Source: Pseudodesulfovibrio thermohalotolerans
GTDB lineage: Bacteria > Desulfobacterota > Desulfovibrionia > Desulfovibrionales > Desulfovibrionaceae
Length of the DNA: 64,000 nucleotides
Assembly (NCBI RefSeq): GCF_021353295.2
Contig: NZ_CP120635.1
Span: 1,158,001 to 1,222,000, forward strand
Direction of reading: 5' to 3'
Numbering within the stretch: the stretch's first letter is position 1; every line of letters starts with the position of its first letter. This document shows positions 55,430 through 64,000 of this stretch, piece by piece. A program made the position numbers and the translations under genes. The notes under the pieces were generated by a model. The model saw only the letters and a program-made list of their open reading frames with translations, did not search any database and had not been told where the DNA came from.

Positions 55430-56126
55430 ACTTGTCGTCGCCCTGGATTTCAAGGATGCTGATTCGGCCTTGTCCATGGCTCGGACCCTGCGGGGGACCG
55501 CGCCGTGGATGAAGGTCGGACTGGAGCTGTTCACGGCCGAAGGCCCCAAGATGGTCTCCGGACTCAAGGAATTGGGGTTCAAGGTCTTCCTGGATTTGAA
55601 GTTTTTCGACATTCCCAACACCGTGCAGGGCGCGGTGCGTTCGGCCGTTCGGCTGGGCGCGGACATGGTCAACATCCATGCCCTGGGCGGAGAGCGCATG
55701 GCCCGGGCGGCCATGGAGGGTTGCGCCGAGGGCGTCGCCCCCGGACAGACGCCTCCTCTGGTTCTGGCCGTGACAATGCTGACCAGCATGGCGGCGGGCG
55801 ATCTGCCCGTCGAGAGCGCCCCGGACCCTTCCGAGATGGCCCTTGACCTGGCTGTGAAAGCCAAGCAATATGGCTTGAATGGAGTGGTCTGTTCCGGTTT
55901 GGAAGTGGAGCGGATCAAGGCGGCTTGCGGGAGTTCGTTTGCCTGCCTCACCCCCGGCATTCGCCCGGCTTCGGCCGAGGCCGGGGATCAGCGGCGGGTG
56001 GTCACTCCGGAGCGGGCTGTGCGCAACGGGTCGGATTTCCTGGTGGTGGGCAGGCCCATCACCAAGGCGGAGCGGCCCGAAGAAGCGGCTCGGGCGATCA
56101 TCGAGGAGATGAGCCGGGCGCGATAG
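55422..56126 (+). CDS. pyrF: Orotidine 5'-phosphate decarboxylase
   Basis: 234 residues. Decarboxylates OMP to UMP. Active-site DLKFFDIPNT (Lys and Asp pair), N-terminal VALDFKDADSAL, and the phosphate loop LVVGRPITKAERP. Start overlaps gmk. Ends 9 bases before the next TPR gene. Confidence 0.96.
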   Translation: MAELVVALDFKDADSALSMARTLRGTAPWMKVGLELFTAEGPKMVSGLKELGFKVFLDLKFFDIPNTVQGAVRSAVRLGADMVNIHALGGERMARAAMEGCAEGVAPGQTPPLVLAVTMLTSMAAGDLPVESAPDPSEMALDLAVKAKQYGLNGVVCSGLEVERIKAACGSSFACLTPGIRPASAEAGDQRRVVTPERAVRNGSDFLVVGRPITKAERPEEAARAIIEEMSRAR

Positions 56127-56135
56127 GAGAGACGG

Positions 56136-57029
56136 ATGGCCGATCGGGAGCAGGATGCCGGAACGAGGCATGAGATAGTGCGCGACGGCGCGGAGAGGAT
56201 CAAGGGTGTCTTCTCCACGCAGACCGTCGCCAGGGTCGGCACGGGGACCACGCAGCGCAAGACGATTCAGAAGACCTACTGGGACGTCGAGGAGCTGGAG
56301 TCCGGCGAAATTTCCGTTCAGCCTTTGAACCGCAACTACGTGCCCTCCGGCCCGAAGCGGTCCGTGCCGCGCGAAGATTTTTTGACCAAGTTCAATCCCG
56401 AACCTGAGTTTTACGTCTCCACCGTCTATCCGGCCATGAAGGAGCTGGACGGGGCCATTGTGCGCGGTGAAAAGCACCGCGAGCGGGGCGCGGCCTATTC
56501 GGCCGAGTTCGAGTTCAAGCGGGCCATGGACATCGACGAGGAAAACGTCCGGGCCAACTTCGGCCTGGGGCTGACGTACCTCGACCGGGGCGATCAGGCC
56601 AAGGCCAACGACATCTTCGAGCGTCTGGTGGACCTTGATGCCGCCTTCGACGCCGAGCATAAACACCTGTTCAACGACTTCGGCATCAACATGCGGAAGA
56701 ACAAGATGTACGACCAGGCCCTGAAGTATTATCTTCGGGCCGAGCAACTCGTCCAGAACGACGAGCACCTCTACCACAATATCGCCCGCTGTTACTTTGA
56801 GAAAGGAAACATAGAGGGGTGTCGGAAGTACCTGCTCAAGAGCCTGGAGTTGAATCCGGGGCTGGAAGCGAGCCTGAAATTCTGGGCTTTTCTCCAGGAA
56901 AAAGGGTACGTGGGCAAGGACGAGGGGCCGGACGTGTCGGCTGTGCGGCACGCTTCCCGGTCCGGGAACGATACCCATGCGGCTGGCGGGGAAAAACCGG
57001 CCCCTTCCACGCCTATCAAGCTGGATTAA
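56136..57029 (+). CDS. Soluble TPR protein
   Basis: 297 residues without signal or membrane segment. The N-terminal 110 residues (RIKGVFSTQTVARVGTGTTQRK...) precede TPR units at about 118-150, 152-185 and 200-265 (GAAYSAEFEFKRAMDIDEENVRANFGLG; YYLRAEQLVQNDEHLYHNIARCYFEKGNIEGCRKYLLKSLEL). A protein-interaction scaffold; role unknown. AGGAGA precedes the ATG. Same-strand neighbour of the HDOD gene suggests a shared signalling context. Confidence 0.78.
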   Translation: MADREQDAGTRHEIVRDGAERIKGVFSTQTVARVGTGTTQRKTIQKTYWDVEELESGEISVQPLNRNYVPSGPKRSVPREDFLTKFNPEPEFYVSTVYPAMKELDGAIVRGEKHRERGAAYSAEFEFKRAMDIDEENVRANFGLGLTYLDRGDQAKANDIFERLVDLDAAFDAEHKHLFNDFGINMRKNKMYDQALKYYLRAEQLVQNDEHLYHNIARCYFEKGNIEGCRKYLLKSLELNPGLEASLKFWAFLQEKGYVGKDEGPDVSAVRHASRSGNDTHAAGGEKPAPSTPIKLD

Positions 57030-57071
57030 GGGGTCCGGTGAGCCGAAGAAGGGCTCGGGGCAGGAGTGTTC

Positions 57072-57932
57072 ATGAACCAGGACAAGATCCAGGGCTTCCT
57101 CCAGGAGCTTCCGCGTATGCGTGGCGACCTGCCGTTTTCGCCGGAAATCCTGCGCCAATTGTTCTTCCAGACCGGCGAGGGCTGCCTGGCTTCTCTTGAG
57201 GCCGTGGGCGAGACCCTGAGCAGGGATCAGGGGTTGACCGCCCGCATCCTTAGGCTGGCCAATTCCGCCTATTACGGTCTTCAAGCCGAAATTCAGACGG
57301 TATCGCGCGCCGCTGCGGTGCTGGGCATGTCCGAGATTCGCAATATTGTCCTTGCGCTGGGCATCGACGGGCTGACCAAGCGGTACAGCCTGCCCGAGGA
57401 TTTCGACCTTGGGAGATACTGGGCCCATCAGTTCATGGTGGCCATGGTGGCCAAGGAGTTGTCCGACATGACCGATGTGGGCAAGCCGGACAGCCTTTTC
57501 ACTTCCGGGCTGCTTCACGATTTCGGCAAGCTGATAACCGCCTTGAAACGGCCCGACGACTGGGCCGCCATCCGTGAGCTTGCCGAGAACGAGATGCTGT
57601 CCGACAGCGACGCCGAGGAGGAGTACTGGGGCCTGGACCATGCGGTCATCGGCGCGCTGGTGCTGCGTTCCTGGGATTTGCCCGCCGTGCTGGTGGAGCC
57701 GGTCAATTGGCATCACTCGCCTGATCTGTCCCCGGCGCATTCCAACGAGTCCAACGTGGTTTGTTTGGCCGATTGCGTGGTTCATGCCGTGGGCGAGCCC
57801 GAAGGGCCGTACGTGGAGCGTTTGGACGAACTCTGCCAGGCCGTGGAAGTGGACATGGACGATCTTCTGGAAGTCGCCGAGGAACTGGCTGACTCGGACG
57901 ATGTCGAACAATTCGTTAACGTGTTTTTCTGA
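57072..57932 (+). CDS. HDOD-domain signalling protein
   Basis: 286 residues from ATG 57072 (AGGAG 5 bases upstream; a GTG at 57066 overlaps that site). The HDOD core is GLTARILRLANSAYYGLQAEIQTVSRAAAVLGMSEIRNIVL and ...FTSGLLHDFGKLI. HDOD proteins are degenerate HD-domain regulators in chemotaxis, two-component or cyclic-di-GMP signalling; metal residues are partly kept (HDFGK, WHH). No partner receiver or GGDEF domain is present. Confidence 0.86.
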   Translation: MNQDKIQGFLQELPRMRGDLPFSPEILRQLFFQTGEGCLASLEAVGETLSRDQGLTARILRLANSAYYGLQAEIQTVSRAAAVLGMSEIRNIVLALGIDGLTKRYSLPEDFDLGRYWAHQFMVAMVAKELSDMTDVGKPDSLFTSGLLHDFGKLITALKRPDDWAAIRELAENEMLSDSDAEEEYWGLDHAVIGALVLRSWDLPAVLVEPVNWHHSPDLSPAHSNESNVVCLADCVVHAVGEPEGPYVERLDELCQAVEVDMDDLLEVAEELADSDDVEQFVNVFF

Positions 57933-57949
57933 ACATAGGGATCATCATA

Positions 57950-59659
57950 TTGCCTTGCATTTGGAAGCCCCGAAATGAGGGGACCGCTCCGTCGTCAACG
58001 GCGGCCATGGCCGAGGAATTGAACGTTTCGCCGCTTATTGTGGAGATTCTCTGGAATCGGGGTTTGTCCGACGTGGACGAGATGGACCGCTTTTTGAGCC
58101 CGTTGCTTCGGCACATGGCCAACCCCGCCGAGGTGCCCGGCCTGACCGAGGCCGCCGAGACCCTGGCCCGTGGCCTTGACGAGGGCCGCAAGCTGGCCGT
58201 CTGGGGCGATTACGACGTGGACGGCATCACGGCCACGGCGGTAATCAAGGAGTTTTTCGCCATGCGCGGCATGGAGGTCATGCACCACCTGCCAAACCGC
58301 ATGGAGGAAGGATACGGCATGAATGTTCCCGGCGTGGAGCATCTCCACGAGCAGGGCGCGACCATGTTGCTGACAGTGGACTGCGGCATCACGGACAGCG
58401 CGCCCGTGGCCCGGGCCAGGGAGCTGGGCATGACCGTGGTGGTCACGGACCATCACCTGCCCGGCGAGACCCTGCCCGAAGCCCATGCGGTGTGCGATCC
58501 GCGCCTCGCGGAAGGCGGGCCATGCGACGATCTGGCCGGGGTGGGCGTGGCCTTCATGCTCGTCGTGGCCCTGAACCGGCTCCTGCCGGGCGATCCCGTG
58601 GACGTGCGTCCGCTGCTCGACCTTGTGGCGTTGGGGACCATCGCCGACATCGTCAAGCTGACCGGCCAGAACCGTATTTTGGTCAAGAACGGGCTGCTGG
58701 TCATCAAGGAGGCCAAACGGCCCGGCATGGCCGCTCTCAAGGTGGTCAGCGATTACGACCGCCGCGCCGAGTTGGGGGCTGGGCAGATAGGGTTCCACCT
58801 TGCCCCGCGGATCAATGCCGCCGGACGCATGGGCGATCCCGAGAAGGCGTTGCGCCTGCTGCTCGCCAAGGATTTCGATTCGGCCATGCCCATCGCCGAG
58901 GAGCTCAACGCCATCAATATGGAACGCCGCCGCCAGGAGCAGGAGATTTCCGAGCAGGCCTTCGAGCAGGCCGAGTCCATGCGCCACATGGCCGGACTGG
59001 TCCTGCACGCGGACCATTGGCATCCGGGAATCATAGGCATCGTGGCTTCGCGGGTGGTCGAGAAATACTACCGGCCCACGCTGCTGCTCTGCACGCCCGA
59101 GTCCTCGGGAGGACTGCTCAAGGGGTCCGGCCGGAGCATCTCCGAGTTCAATCTTTACGACGGGCTGGCCGACGTGGCCGACGTGCTGGAAGGATTCGGA
59201 GGACACTCCCAGGCCGCGGGCGTCTCCCTCAAGCCGGAGAATCTCAAGGCCCTGCGCGAGCGGTTCAACGATCGGGTCATCGAGAAGCTCGGTCCCAAGC
59301 CGCTTACGCCCACGCTCAAGCTCGACCATGAGCTGGCCTTTTCCAACATCAACAACACCTTGCTTAAGGAACTGGAGATGCTTCAGCCCTACGGCATGGG
59401 CAATCCCGAGCCGGTCTTCGCCACCAAGCCGGTGCGTGTGGCCGAACACGCCCTGTTCGGCAGGGAGGGAGAGCACGTCAAGTTGGTCCTGGAGGACACC
59501 GAGACCGGTACCAAGTTGCCCGGTAAGGCATGGCGCATGGCCGATACCCTGACCCGCGCGGTTCACGGCCGGACCATGCGGTTTGCCTTCACCCCCAAGA
59601 TCGACCGTTTTCGGGGCATCCCCACCATCGATCTGCGAATCCGGGACTGGGTGTTCTAG
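57950..59659 (+). CDS. recJ: Single-stranded-DNA exonuclease RecJ
   Basis: 569 residues with a TTG start at 57950 and TAGGGA about 9 bases upstream; it gives MPCIWKPRN, matching RecJ N-termini, whereas the next in-frame ATG (58007) would lose that. DHH motifs: GDYDVDGITA, LTVDCGITD, VVTDHHLPGE, and the DHHA1 region SGRSISEFNLYDGL...FGGHSQAAG. 5'-3' degradation of ssDNA in repair and recombination. Confidence 0.93.
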   Translation: MPCIWKPRNEGTAPSSTAAMAEELNVSPLIVEILWNRGLSDVDEMDRFLSPLLRHMANPAEVPGLTEAAETLARGLDEGRKLAVWGDYDVDGITATAVIKEFFAMRGMEVMHHLPNRMEEGYGMNVPGVEHLHEQGATMLLTVDCGITDSAPVARARELGMTVVVTDHHLPGETLPEAHAVCDPRLAEGGPCDDLAGVGVAFMLVVALNRLLPGDPVDVRPLLDLVALGTIADIVKLTGQNRILVKNGLLVIKEAKRPGMAALKVVSDYDRRAELGAGQIGFHLAPRINAAGRMGDPEKALRLLLAKDFDSAMPIAEELNAINMERRRQEQEISEQAFEQAESMRHMAGLVLHADHWHPGIIGIVASRVVEKYYRPTLLLCTPESSGGLLKGSGRSISEFNLYDGLADVADVLEGFGGHSQAAGVSLKPENLKALRERFNDRVIEKLGPKPLTPTLKLDHELAFSNINNTLLKELEMLQPYGMGNPEPVFATKPVRVAEHALFGREGEHVKLVLEDTETGTKLPGKAWRMADTLTRAVHGRTMRFAFTPKIDRFRGIPTIDLRIRDWVF

Positions 59660-59710
59660 GCGTCACGGGACAGGAAAGGTGTCCGAGTGGCCATGGAGCC
59701 TGCCGGACGA

Positions 59711-59758
59711 AAACAACAGGGCCGGTGCGAATGATCTTCGCACCGGCCCCGTTGTTTT
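59711..59758. terminator. Bidirectional terminator between recJ and lipA
   Basis: AACAAC...GGGCCGGTGCGAA (from 59712) pairs with TTCGCACCGGCCC...GTTGTT (to 59756) with one mismatch; A and T tracts flank it. Confidence 0.85.
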
Positions 59759-59776
59759 GGAAAGGGCGGGATGCCG

Positions 59777-60646
59777 CTACACGAAGTCGGCGGCGTTGTA
59801 GCTGGAGCGGACCAGCGGGGCGCTGAACATGTGGCGGATGCCGCGTTTCCGGCCCTCCTCGGCATACATGTCGAACACCTCGGGCTCCACGTACCGCTTG
59901 ACCATGGGGTGGAAGCGGCTCGGCTGCATGTACTGGCCGATGGTCACGATGTCGCAGTCGATGGCCGCCAGGTCGTCCAGGGTGGTCATGATCTGCTCGT
60001 CGGTTTCGCCCAGGCCGACCATGATGCCGGATTTGGTGGGAATGGCCGGGGCCATGCGCTTGGCGTTGCGCAGCAGGTCCAGGGACTGGCGGTAGTCCGC
60101 CTGGGGCCGGATGTCGCTGTACAGGCCCGGCACGGTCTCAAGGTTGTGGTTGAGCACGTTGGGTCGGGCGTCGAGCACGGCGGCGAGGGCGGCCTCGTCT
60201 CCCTGAAAGTCCGGGATGAGCACCTCCACGGTGCAATCCGGCATGGCTCCGCGTATGGCTCGGATGGTCGCCGCGAAGTGGGCCGCGCCGCCGTCCGGAA
60301 GATCGTCGCGGGTGACCGAGGTGACGACGACGTGTTTCAGCGCGAGCCGACGGGCGGCCTCGGCCACGCGGCTCGGCTCGGTCGGGTCCAGCGGTTCCAG
60401 GTCGCCGGAGGTTATGTTGCAGAACGCGCAATTGCGCGTGCAAATGGCTCCCATGACCAGGAACGTGGCCACGTTCTTGGAGAAGCACTCCCACTTGTTG
60501 GGGCACTTGGCGGACTGGCAGACCGTGTTGAGCCGCAGGTCGCCGATGAGGTCCGAGGTGTTGGAGAAATTTTCGTTACTGGGCAGCTTGATCCGCAGCC
60601 ACGGCGGAATCCGCAAAGGTTTTTGCGAAGGCGTTTTCAAAGACAT
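59777..60646 (-). CDS. lipA: Lipoyl synthase
   Basis: 289 residues. Radical SAM enzyme inserting sulfur into octanoyl groups. Auxiliary cluster C43, C48, C54 (TVCQSAKCPNKWECF), radical-SAM C69, C73, C76 (CTRNCAFC), and the C-terminal RSSY motif (VRSSYNA). ATG 60646 is preceded by GGAGGAGG six bases upstream, so the gene begins 71 nt inside lipB, in another frame. Confidence 0.96.
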   Translation of the reverse strand: MSLKTPSQKPLRIPPWLRIKLPSNENFSNTSDLIGDLRLNTVCQSAKCPNKWECFSKNVATFLVMGAICTRNCAFCNITSGDLEPLDPTEPSRVAEAARRLALKHVVVTSVTRDDLPDGGAAHFAATIRAIRGAMPDCTVEVLIPDFQGDEAALAAVLDARPNVLNHNLETVPGLYSDIRPQADYRQSLDLLRNAKRMAPAIPTKSGIMVGLGETDEQIMTTLDDLAAIDCDIVTIGQYMQPSRFHPMVKRYVEPEVFDMYAEEGRKRGIRHMFSAPLVRSSYNAADFV

Positions 60647-61235
60647 GCTTGACCTCCTCCATGTCGAAGTCCCGCCCGGCTTCGGCGGACAGGGAGGTGG
60701 GCACCGCGCCTTGGATGCCGCACAGGGTTATGGCGTTAAAGAGATTTGTGTCGCGGGCCACGTTCAGGGCCAGACCGTGGTAGGTGACCCAGCGGCGCAC
60801 GCCGATGCCCATGGAACATATTTTGCGCGTTTCGTCCACCCAGACGCCGGGGTGCTTGGGCCGCCGGATGGTCGCGACCCCGAAATGCGCGCAGGTGTCC
60901 ATGACGGCCTGCTCCATGTCGTGAAAGAACTTCCGCATCCCGCCGGGCCGCTTTTCCACGCGCCAGATCGGGTAGGCAACCAACTGGCCGGGGAAGTGGC
61001 AGGTGATGTTCCCGCCGCGCGTGGTCTGGACCAGTTCGATGCCGTGCGCCGCGAGTTGCGCCGGGTCGAGGAGCAGGTTTTCGGCCCCGCCCTGGCGGCC
61101 CAGGGTGATGACCTTGGGGTGCTCCAGCAGAAACAGGGTGTTTTCCTGCTCACCGCTTGTCACCGCGTCCAGCGTCTTCAATTGCAGAGCCTCGGCCTCC
61201 TTGTAGCCGATGAGTCCGAGATCGACTATCCTCAT
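60576..61235 (-). CDS. lipB: Octanoyltransferase LipB
   Basis: 219 residues from ATG 61235. Transfers octanoyl from acyl-carrier protein to lipoate-dependent proteins. Catalytic C172 in LCGIQGAVPTSL and K138 in RKICSMGIGVRRW; LGRQGGAENLL and TTRGGNITCHFPGQLVAYP are family segments. Its 3' end overlaps lipA by 71 nt and its start overlaps the Rsm22-like stop by 4. Confidence 0.94.
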   Translation of the reverse strand: MRIVDLGLIGYKEAEALQLKTLDAVTSGEQENTLFLLEHPKVITLGRQGGAENLLLDPAQLAAHGIELVQTTRGGNITCHFPGQLVAYPIWRVEKRPGGMRKFFHDMEQAVMDTCAHFGVATIRRPKHPGVWVDETRKICSMGIGVRRWVTYHGLALNVARDTNLFNAITLCGIQGAVPTSLSAEAGRDFDMEEVKHVFENAFAKTFADSAVAADQAAQ

Positions 61236-62359
61236 TTGCCGCCCCGGGATTTGCAGGGGAGGATGAGCGCCTTGGACTTGAGGTCGGTCTTCGGGTTGGC
61301 GGGCCACTCGGGCGCGAATGCCTGGCCAGGGAAGAGGGGACGCGTGCCGGACGGGTAGTCGATGAGGGTCAGCCCCCGGTCGGAACAGGCGTACTGTCCT
61401 TTGCCGCCGTGGAGCTTGAACGGTTCGGATATGGCCCGGACCAGTCCCCGTTCGGGCGCGCCGCCGGGCGAAAGGTAGAGGAAGTTGAGGGACGCGTTGT
61501 CCTTGGTCAGGGAGGCTTCGGCGGAGATGGCGTTCAACCAATCGGGCGCGCCTTTGGTGGAGAAGTTGAAGTGGCACCACGGGGCTCCCTGCCCGAGGGC
61601 GGGCATGGGACAGTCCTGGGCATGGGGGCACGGCGCGATGGGCTTGTAGCCCTTTCCAAGCAGTTGGGCGCGCATTTCGCTGACGATCCGGCCGCTCAGC
61701 CGTACTCCGGTCTCGACAATGAGGATGCGTCCGGTGTCCTTGGTGGCGCCGACCAGGTGCGTGGCCAGCTTCTCTGCCTGGGGCCGGGTGGTGCGGCCGG
61801 ACCAGTCAAGCTCGTTGAAGGCGTTGGCGGCCATGATGAGATCGGCCCTTTCGCGGATGTGGTCCAGGAATCCGGCCTTTACGGTCTTGATGCGCCAGGG
61901 CGAGTCTTTCCCGGCCAGCGCCTGGAAGAGCTTTACGCCCGTGTTCATGGTTTTGGGAGCAATGTCCAGGCAGGTGAAATCAAGCCGCCGGTCCCGCAGA
62001 TGGGGGCGGGCCATCCACAGGGCCAGCACCGTGGTCAGGGGGCCGGAACCCAGGTCCGCCACGTGCCCGTTTTCCGGGACGTCCATTTCCAGGCCCGAGA
62101 ACAGCCGGGAGAGGCGGAAGAGGTTCCAGGGCAGAAAATAGTAGAGATACGGCGACAGGAACTTGGCGTCGGTCATGTATTCCTTGCGCCGCGTGGACCG
62201 TTCATTGGTCAGGCTGCGCGACATGTCCCGGATGTCGTACTTCAAGTGCTCGCGGTGTTTGCCCTTGAGGGGCCACACGCGTTTGAGGATGTCTTCGAAC
62301 CGGGCGAGATGCCCGGCGTTTTCCTCGGTCAGGTTGGGGAACAGGCCGTCAATCGACAT
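61232..62359 (-). CDS. Rsm22-like methyltransferase
   Basis: 375 residues. SAM motif I VADLGSGPLTTVLALW, then AANAFNELDW, ILIVETGVRLSGRIVS and the Cys-rich CPHAQDCPMPALGQGAPWCHF, the metal-binding motif of Rsm22 (mitoribosomal assembly) homologues. Substrate not known in bacteria. Overlaps lipB by 4 bases and the RACo-like gene by 11, so the RACo-rsm22-lipB-lipA genes form one minus-strand unit. Confidence 0.87.
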   Translation of the reverse strand: MSIDGLFPNLTEENAGHLARFEDILKRVWPLKGKHREHLKYDIRDMSRSLTNERSTRRKEYMTDAKFLSPYLYYFLPWNLFRLSRLFSGLEMDVPENGHVADLGSGPLTTVLALWMARPHLRDRRLDFTCLDIAPKTMNTGVKLFQALAGKDSPWRIKTVKAGFLDHIRERADLIMAANAFNELDWSGRTTRPQAEKLATHLVGATKDTGRILIVETGVRLSGRIVSEMRAQLLGKGYKPIAPCPHAQDCPMPALGQGAPWCHFNFSTKGAPDWLNAISAEASLTKDNASLNFLYLSPGGAPERGLVRAISEPFKLHGGKGQYACSDRGLTLIDYPSGTRPLFPGQAFAPEWPANPKTDLKSKALILPCKSRGGK

Positions 62360-63896
62360 AGCTGAAACGCATCCTTTGGATGAATTGGTTGCCGAATTCG
62401 GCGTCTCCGGTCAGGTCCACCCGGGTCAGTCCATGGGGCAGGGACTCGGCAAAGGTCCGCGCCGCAGGGTTGGTTAAAAACAGTTCCGTGCCGCGGAGCG
62501 ACGTGTTGCCCGCCTTTACGGTTCGGGCCGCGCAGCCGGGGGGAAGGAAGCCGAGAGTCTCCAGGTCCGCCGGGGAAACGTGCTCGCCCAACGCGCCCGC
62601 CAGATGGATCTCGGCGAGGCCGCCGGGGCCGATGCCCGCAGCCTTGAGCAGGGCGGACACGGCCAGGTTGAAGGCCGCCTTGACCTTGAGGATTTCTTCG
62701 ACGTCGGAGGCCGGAAAGCGGACGTCCGCGTTGACGGCGAAGATCGGCTCTTCCTCCTCTGTTGAGACGCTTTTGGCCAGTCTGGCCGCCAGGGGAGTCG
62801 CGCCTTCAGCGAATCGGCCGGTTTCGTCCAGCACGCCGTGGGCGCGCAGGATGGCGGCCAGGGCCAGGTAGCCCGTGCCGGTCATGCCGGTCCGTTCCGC
62901 GTTCGAGCTGTCGAAATAGTGGATGTCGAGCCCCTTCGGCGTCAGGGTGAAGCCGGTGATCGCCCCCGGTCCGGCCGTGCGTCCGAAGGACAGCCCCACG
63001 CCCTCCAGCGCCGGTCCCATGGGCACGCTGGCGCAGAGCCGTTTTTCGGGCGACAGGGCGAGGATGAATTCGCCGTTGGTGCCGAGGTCGGCCAGGAGGA
63101 AGGGGTACATGGGCGCGTTGCCAAACTCGATGGCGGTCAGTCCGGCGGACAGGTCCGCGCCTACGAAGGGCGCGAGCAATGGCGGGATGTAGGCTGGAGG
63201 CAGCCCGGGGCCGAGCCGCCGTTCGTCGCCGCCGAAATAGGTCAGTTCGTAGGGAGCGGATGCCAGGCCGTCCGGTTTCATGCCGAGCAGGATGTAGGTC
63301 ATGGCCGGGTTGCCGGACACTGCCAGCCCGATACAGTTTCCGCCCAGGTTGCGGGAGGCTGTCTCGGCCAGCTCGGAAATGCGGTCGGCGACCAGGGCGC
63401 GGAGCACGAACCGTCCCTCGGCGGTGGCGGCAGCGGCCAGCCTGGACATGACCTCGGAGCCCATGCCCATCTGCGGGTTGAGTTCCCGGCCCGTTGCCAC
63501 GGCCTTTCCGTCGACCAGGGCGGTCCAATGGATGGAGGTGGTGCCGAGGTCCACGGCCAGGGCGAAGTCTCCCGCCCCTTCCCCGAGGGAGCGCACGGCC
63601 CGTTGGCTGCGCACCGGCTCGGGCAGCTCGATTTCGCAGGGTTCGGACGGATGGAGGCAGGAGAGCCGCCATCCCTGCGCGAGCTTGTCCCGGCCGAGCT
63701 TCTTCAACTCGTCGCGGCCCGGTTCGGGCGCGTCCTTGACGAAGCGCACGCGGCAGAGGCCGCACTTGCCCAGGCCCGAACACAGCGGAACGCCGTGCCA
63801 GAGCCGGGAGAGAAAAATGGTGCGGGCCAGGGTGTCGCCCGGCTTGGGCTCCAGAGCGAACCGGCCGCCGTCATGGGTATGAATCAGTATGCTCAC
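62349..63896 (-). CDS. 2Fe-2S ferredoxin/ASKHA-domain protein (RACo-like corrinoid activator)
   Basis: 515 residues. The N-terminal plant-type ferredoxin has ligands C39, C45, C48 and C80 (CSGLGKCGLC...LSC), followed by a DUF4445/ASKHA ATPase core: AVDLGTTSIHWTAL, GNPAMTYILLG, ADLGTNGEFI and LAGALGEHVSP. Reductive activators of corrinoid proteins have this layout and use ATP to reduce Co(II). No corrinoid methyltransferase gene lies in the window, so the target is unknown. First gene of the lipA unit. Confidence 0.85.
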   Translation of the reverse strand: MSILIHTHDGGRFALEPKPGDTLARTIFLSRLWHGVPLCSGLGKCGLCRVRFVKDAPEPGRDELKKLGRDKLAQGWRLSCLHPSEPCEIELPEPVRSQRAVRSLGEGAGDFALAVDLGTTSIHWTALVDGKAVATGRELNPQMGMGSEVMSRLAAAATAEGRFVLRALVADRISELAETASRNLGGNCIGLAVSGNPAMTYILLGMKPDGLASAPYELTYFGGDERRLGPGLPPAYIPPLLAPFVGADLSAGLTAIEFGNAPMYPFLLADLGTNGEFILALSPEKRLCASVPMGPALEGVGLSFGRTAGPGAITGFTLTPKGLDIHYFDSSNAERTGMTGTGYLALAAILRAHGVLDETGRFAEGATPLAARLAKSVSTEEEEPIFAVNADVRFPASDVEEILKVKAAFNLAVSALLKAAGIGPGGLAEIHLAGALGEHVSPADLETLGFLPPGCAARTVKAGNTSLRGTELFLTNPAARTFAESLPHGLTRVDLTGDAEFGNQFIQRMRFSYVD

Positions 63897-64000
63897 GTTG
63901 TCTCCATCGGTCCGCGCAGACTAGCCCAAGGGCCGAGTTGTGTAAACGGCGGGAATGCCGGGCTCCCGGCGGTTATGCGGTGGGAGGGCCGCCCGAACCC

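Overview
The window is about 64 kb of GC-rich bacterial chromosome. Its gene content fits a sulfate-reducing deltaproteobacterium of the Desulfovibrionaceae, most like Pseudodesulfovibrio; this is judged from protein character, not from a database search. Supporting features are an indolepyruvate:ferredoxin oxidoreductase, a cytochrome c maturation operon whose CcmE carries Cys instead of the heme-binding His, CbpA-CbpM-ClpB and GrpE-DnaK chaperone groups, a 2Fe-2S/ASKHA reductive-activator-like protein, and a pseudouridine synthase fused to dephospho-CoA kinase. Most of the window is ordinary, densely packed housekeeping DNA.

Layout. 0-6 kb: partial iorA, a membrane-anchored TPR protein, proA, nadD, a GT9 glycosyltransferase and a CNNM/CBS membrane protein. 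5.9-11.1 kb: ccmEFABCD plus a CcmI-like TPR protein. 11.1-16.3 kb: a branched-chain amino acid ABC transporter (livKHMGF) with a strong promoter and an inter-cistronic hairpin after livK. 16.3-19.4 kb: guaB-guaA. 19.5-23.3 kb: tatB-like, tatC, hisB, an unknown lipoprotein and hisA. 23.3-27.8 kb (minus strand): mscS, a GT2 glycosyltransferase, a frameshifted uracil permease and upp. 27.9-33.5 kb: rluD-coaE fusion, rhomboid protease, NMN adenylyltransferase-like protein, ApgM-like phosphoglycerate mutase, PHP protein and BON protein. 33.6-37.6 kb: cbpA-cbpM-clpB. 37.7-41.3 kb: MFS exporter, YheT-type hydrolase and M29 aminopeptidase. 41.3-43.1 kb: an AT-rich island. 43.2-48.0 kb: grpE, dnaK and an LppC-like lipoprotein. 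48.0-59.7 kb: gatC-gatA, mnmA, a TPR lipoprotein, mtaB, a DUF4416 protein, yicC, a RemA-like protein, gmk, pyrF, a TPR protein, an HDOD protein and recJ. 59.7-63.9 kb (minus strand): RACo-like protein, rsm22-like, lipB and lipA.

The most interesting region is the island at 41309-43069. It is the only clearly AT-rich stretch and holds three tightly overlapping minus-strand genes: a 64-residue peptide with a Lys/Thr/Asp/Glu-rich tail, a MvdD/graspetide-type ATP-grasp ligase, and a three-helix membrane protein whose first membrane segment resembles small predicted pore-forming effectors. I read it as a compact, probably horizontally acquired ribosomal-peptide (graspetide-like) system, possibly linked to membrane toxicity, immunity or defence. 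Its boundaries fall at the ampS stop codon on one side and the grpE promoter on the other.

Other points of note are the Cys-type CcmE with no CcmG or CcmH nearby, the RluD-CoaE fusion, the long acidic N-terminus and loop insert of TatC, the uraA frameshift at a G run, and lipA starting 71 nt inside lipB. No rRNA or tRNA gene, CRISPR array, insertion sequence or phage gene was recognised.
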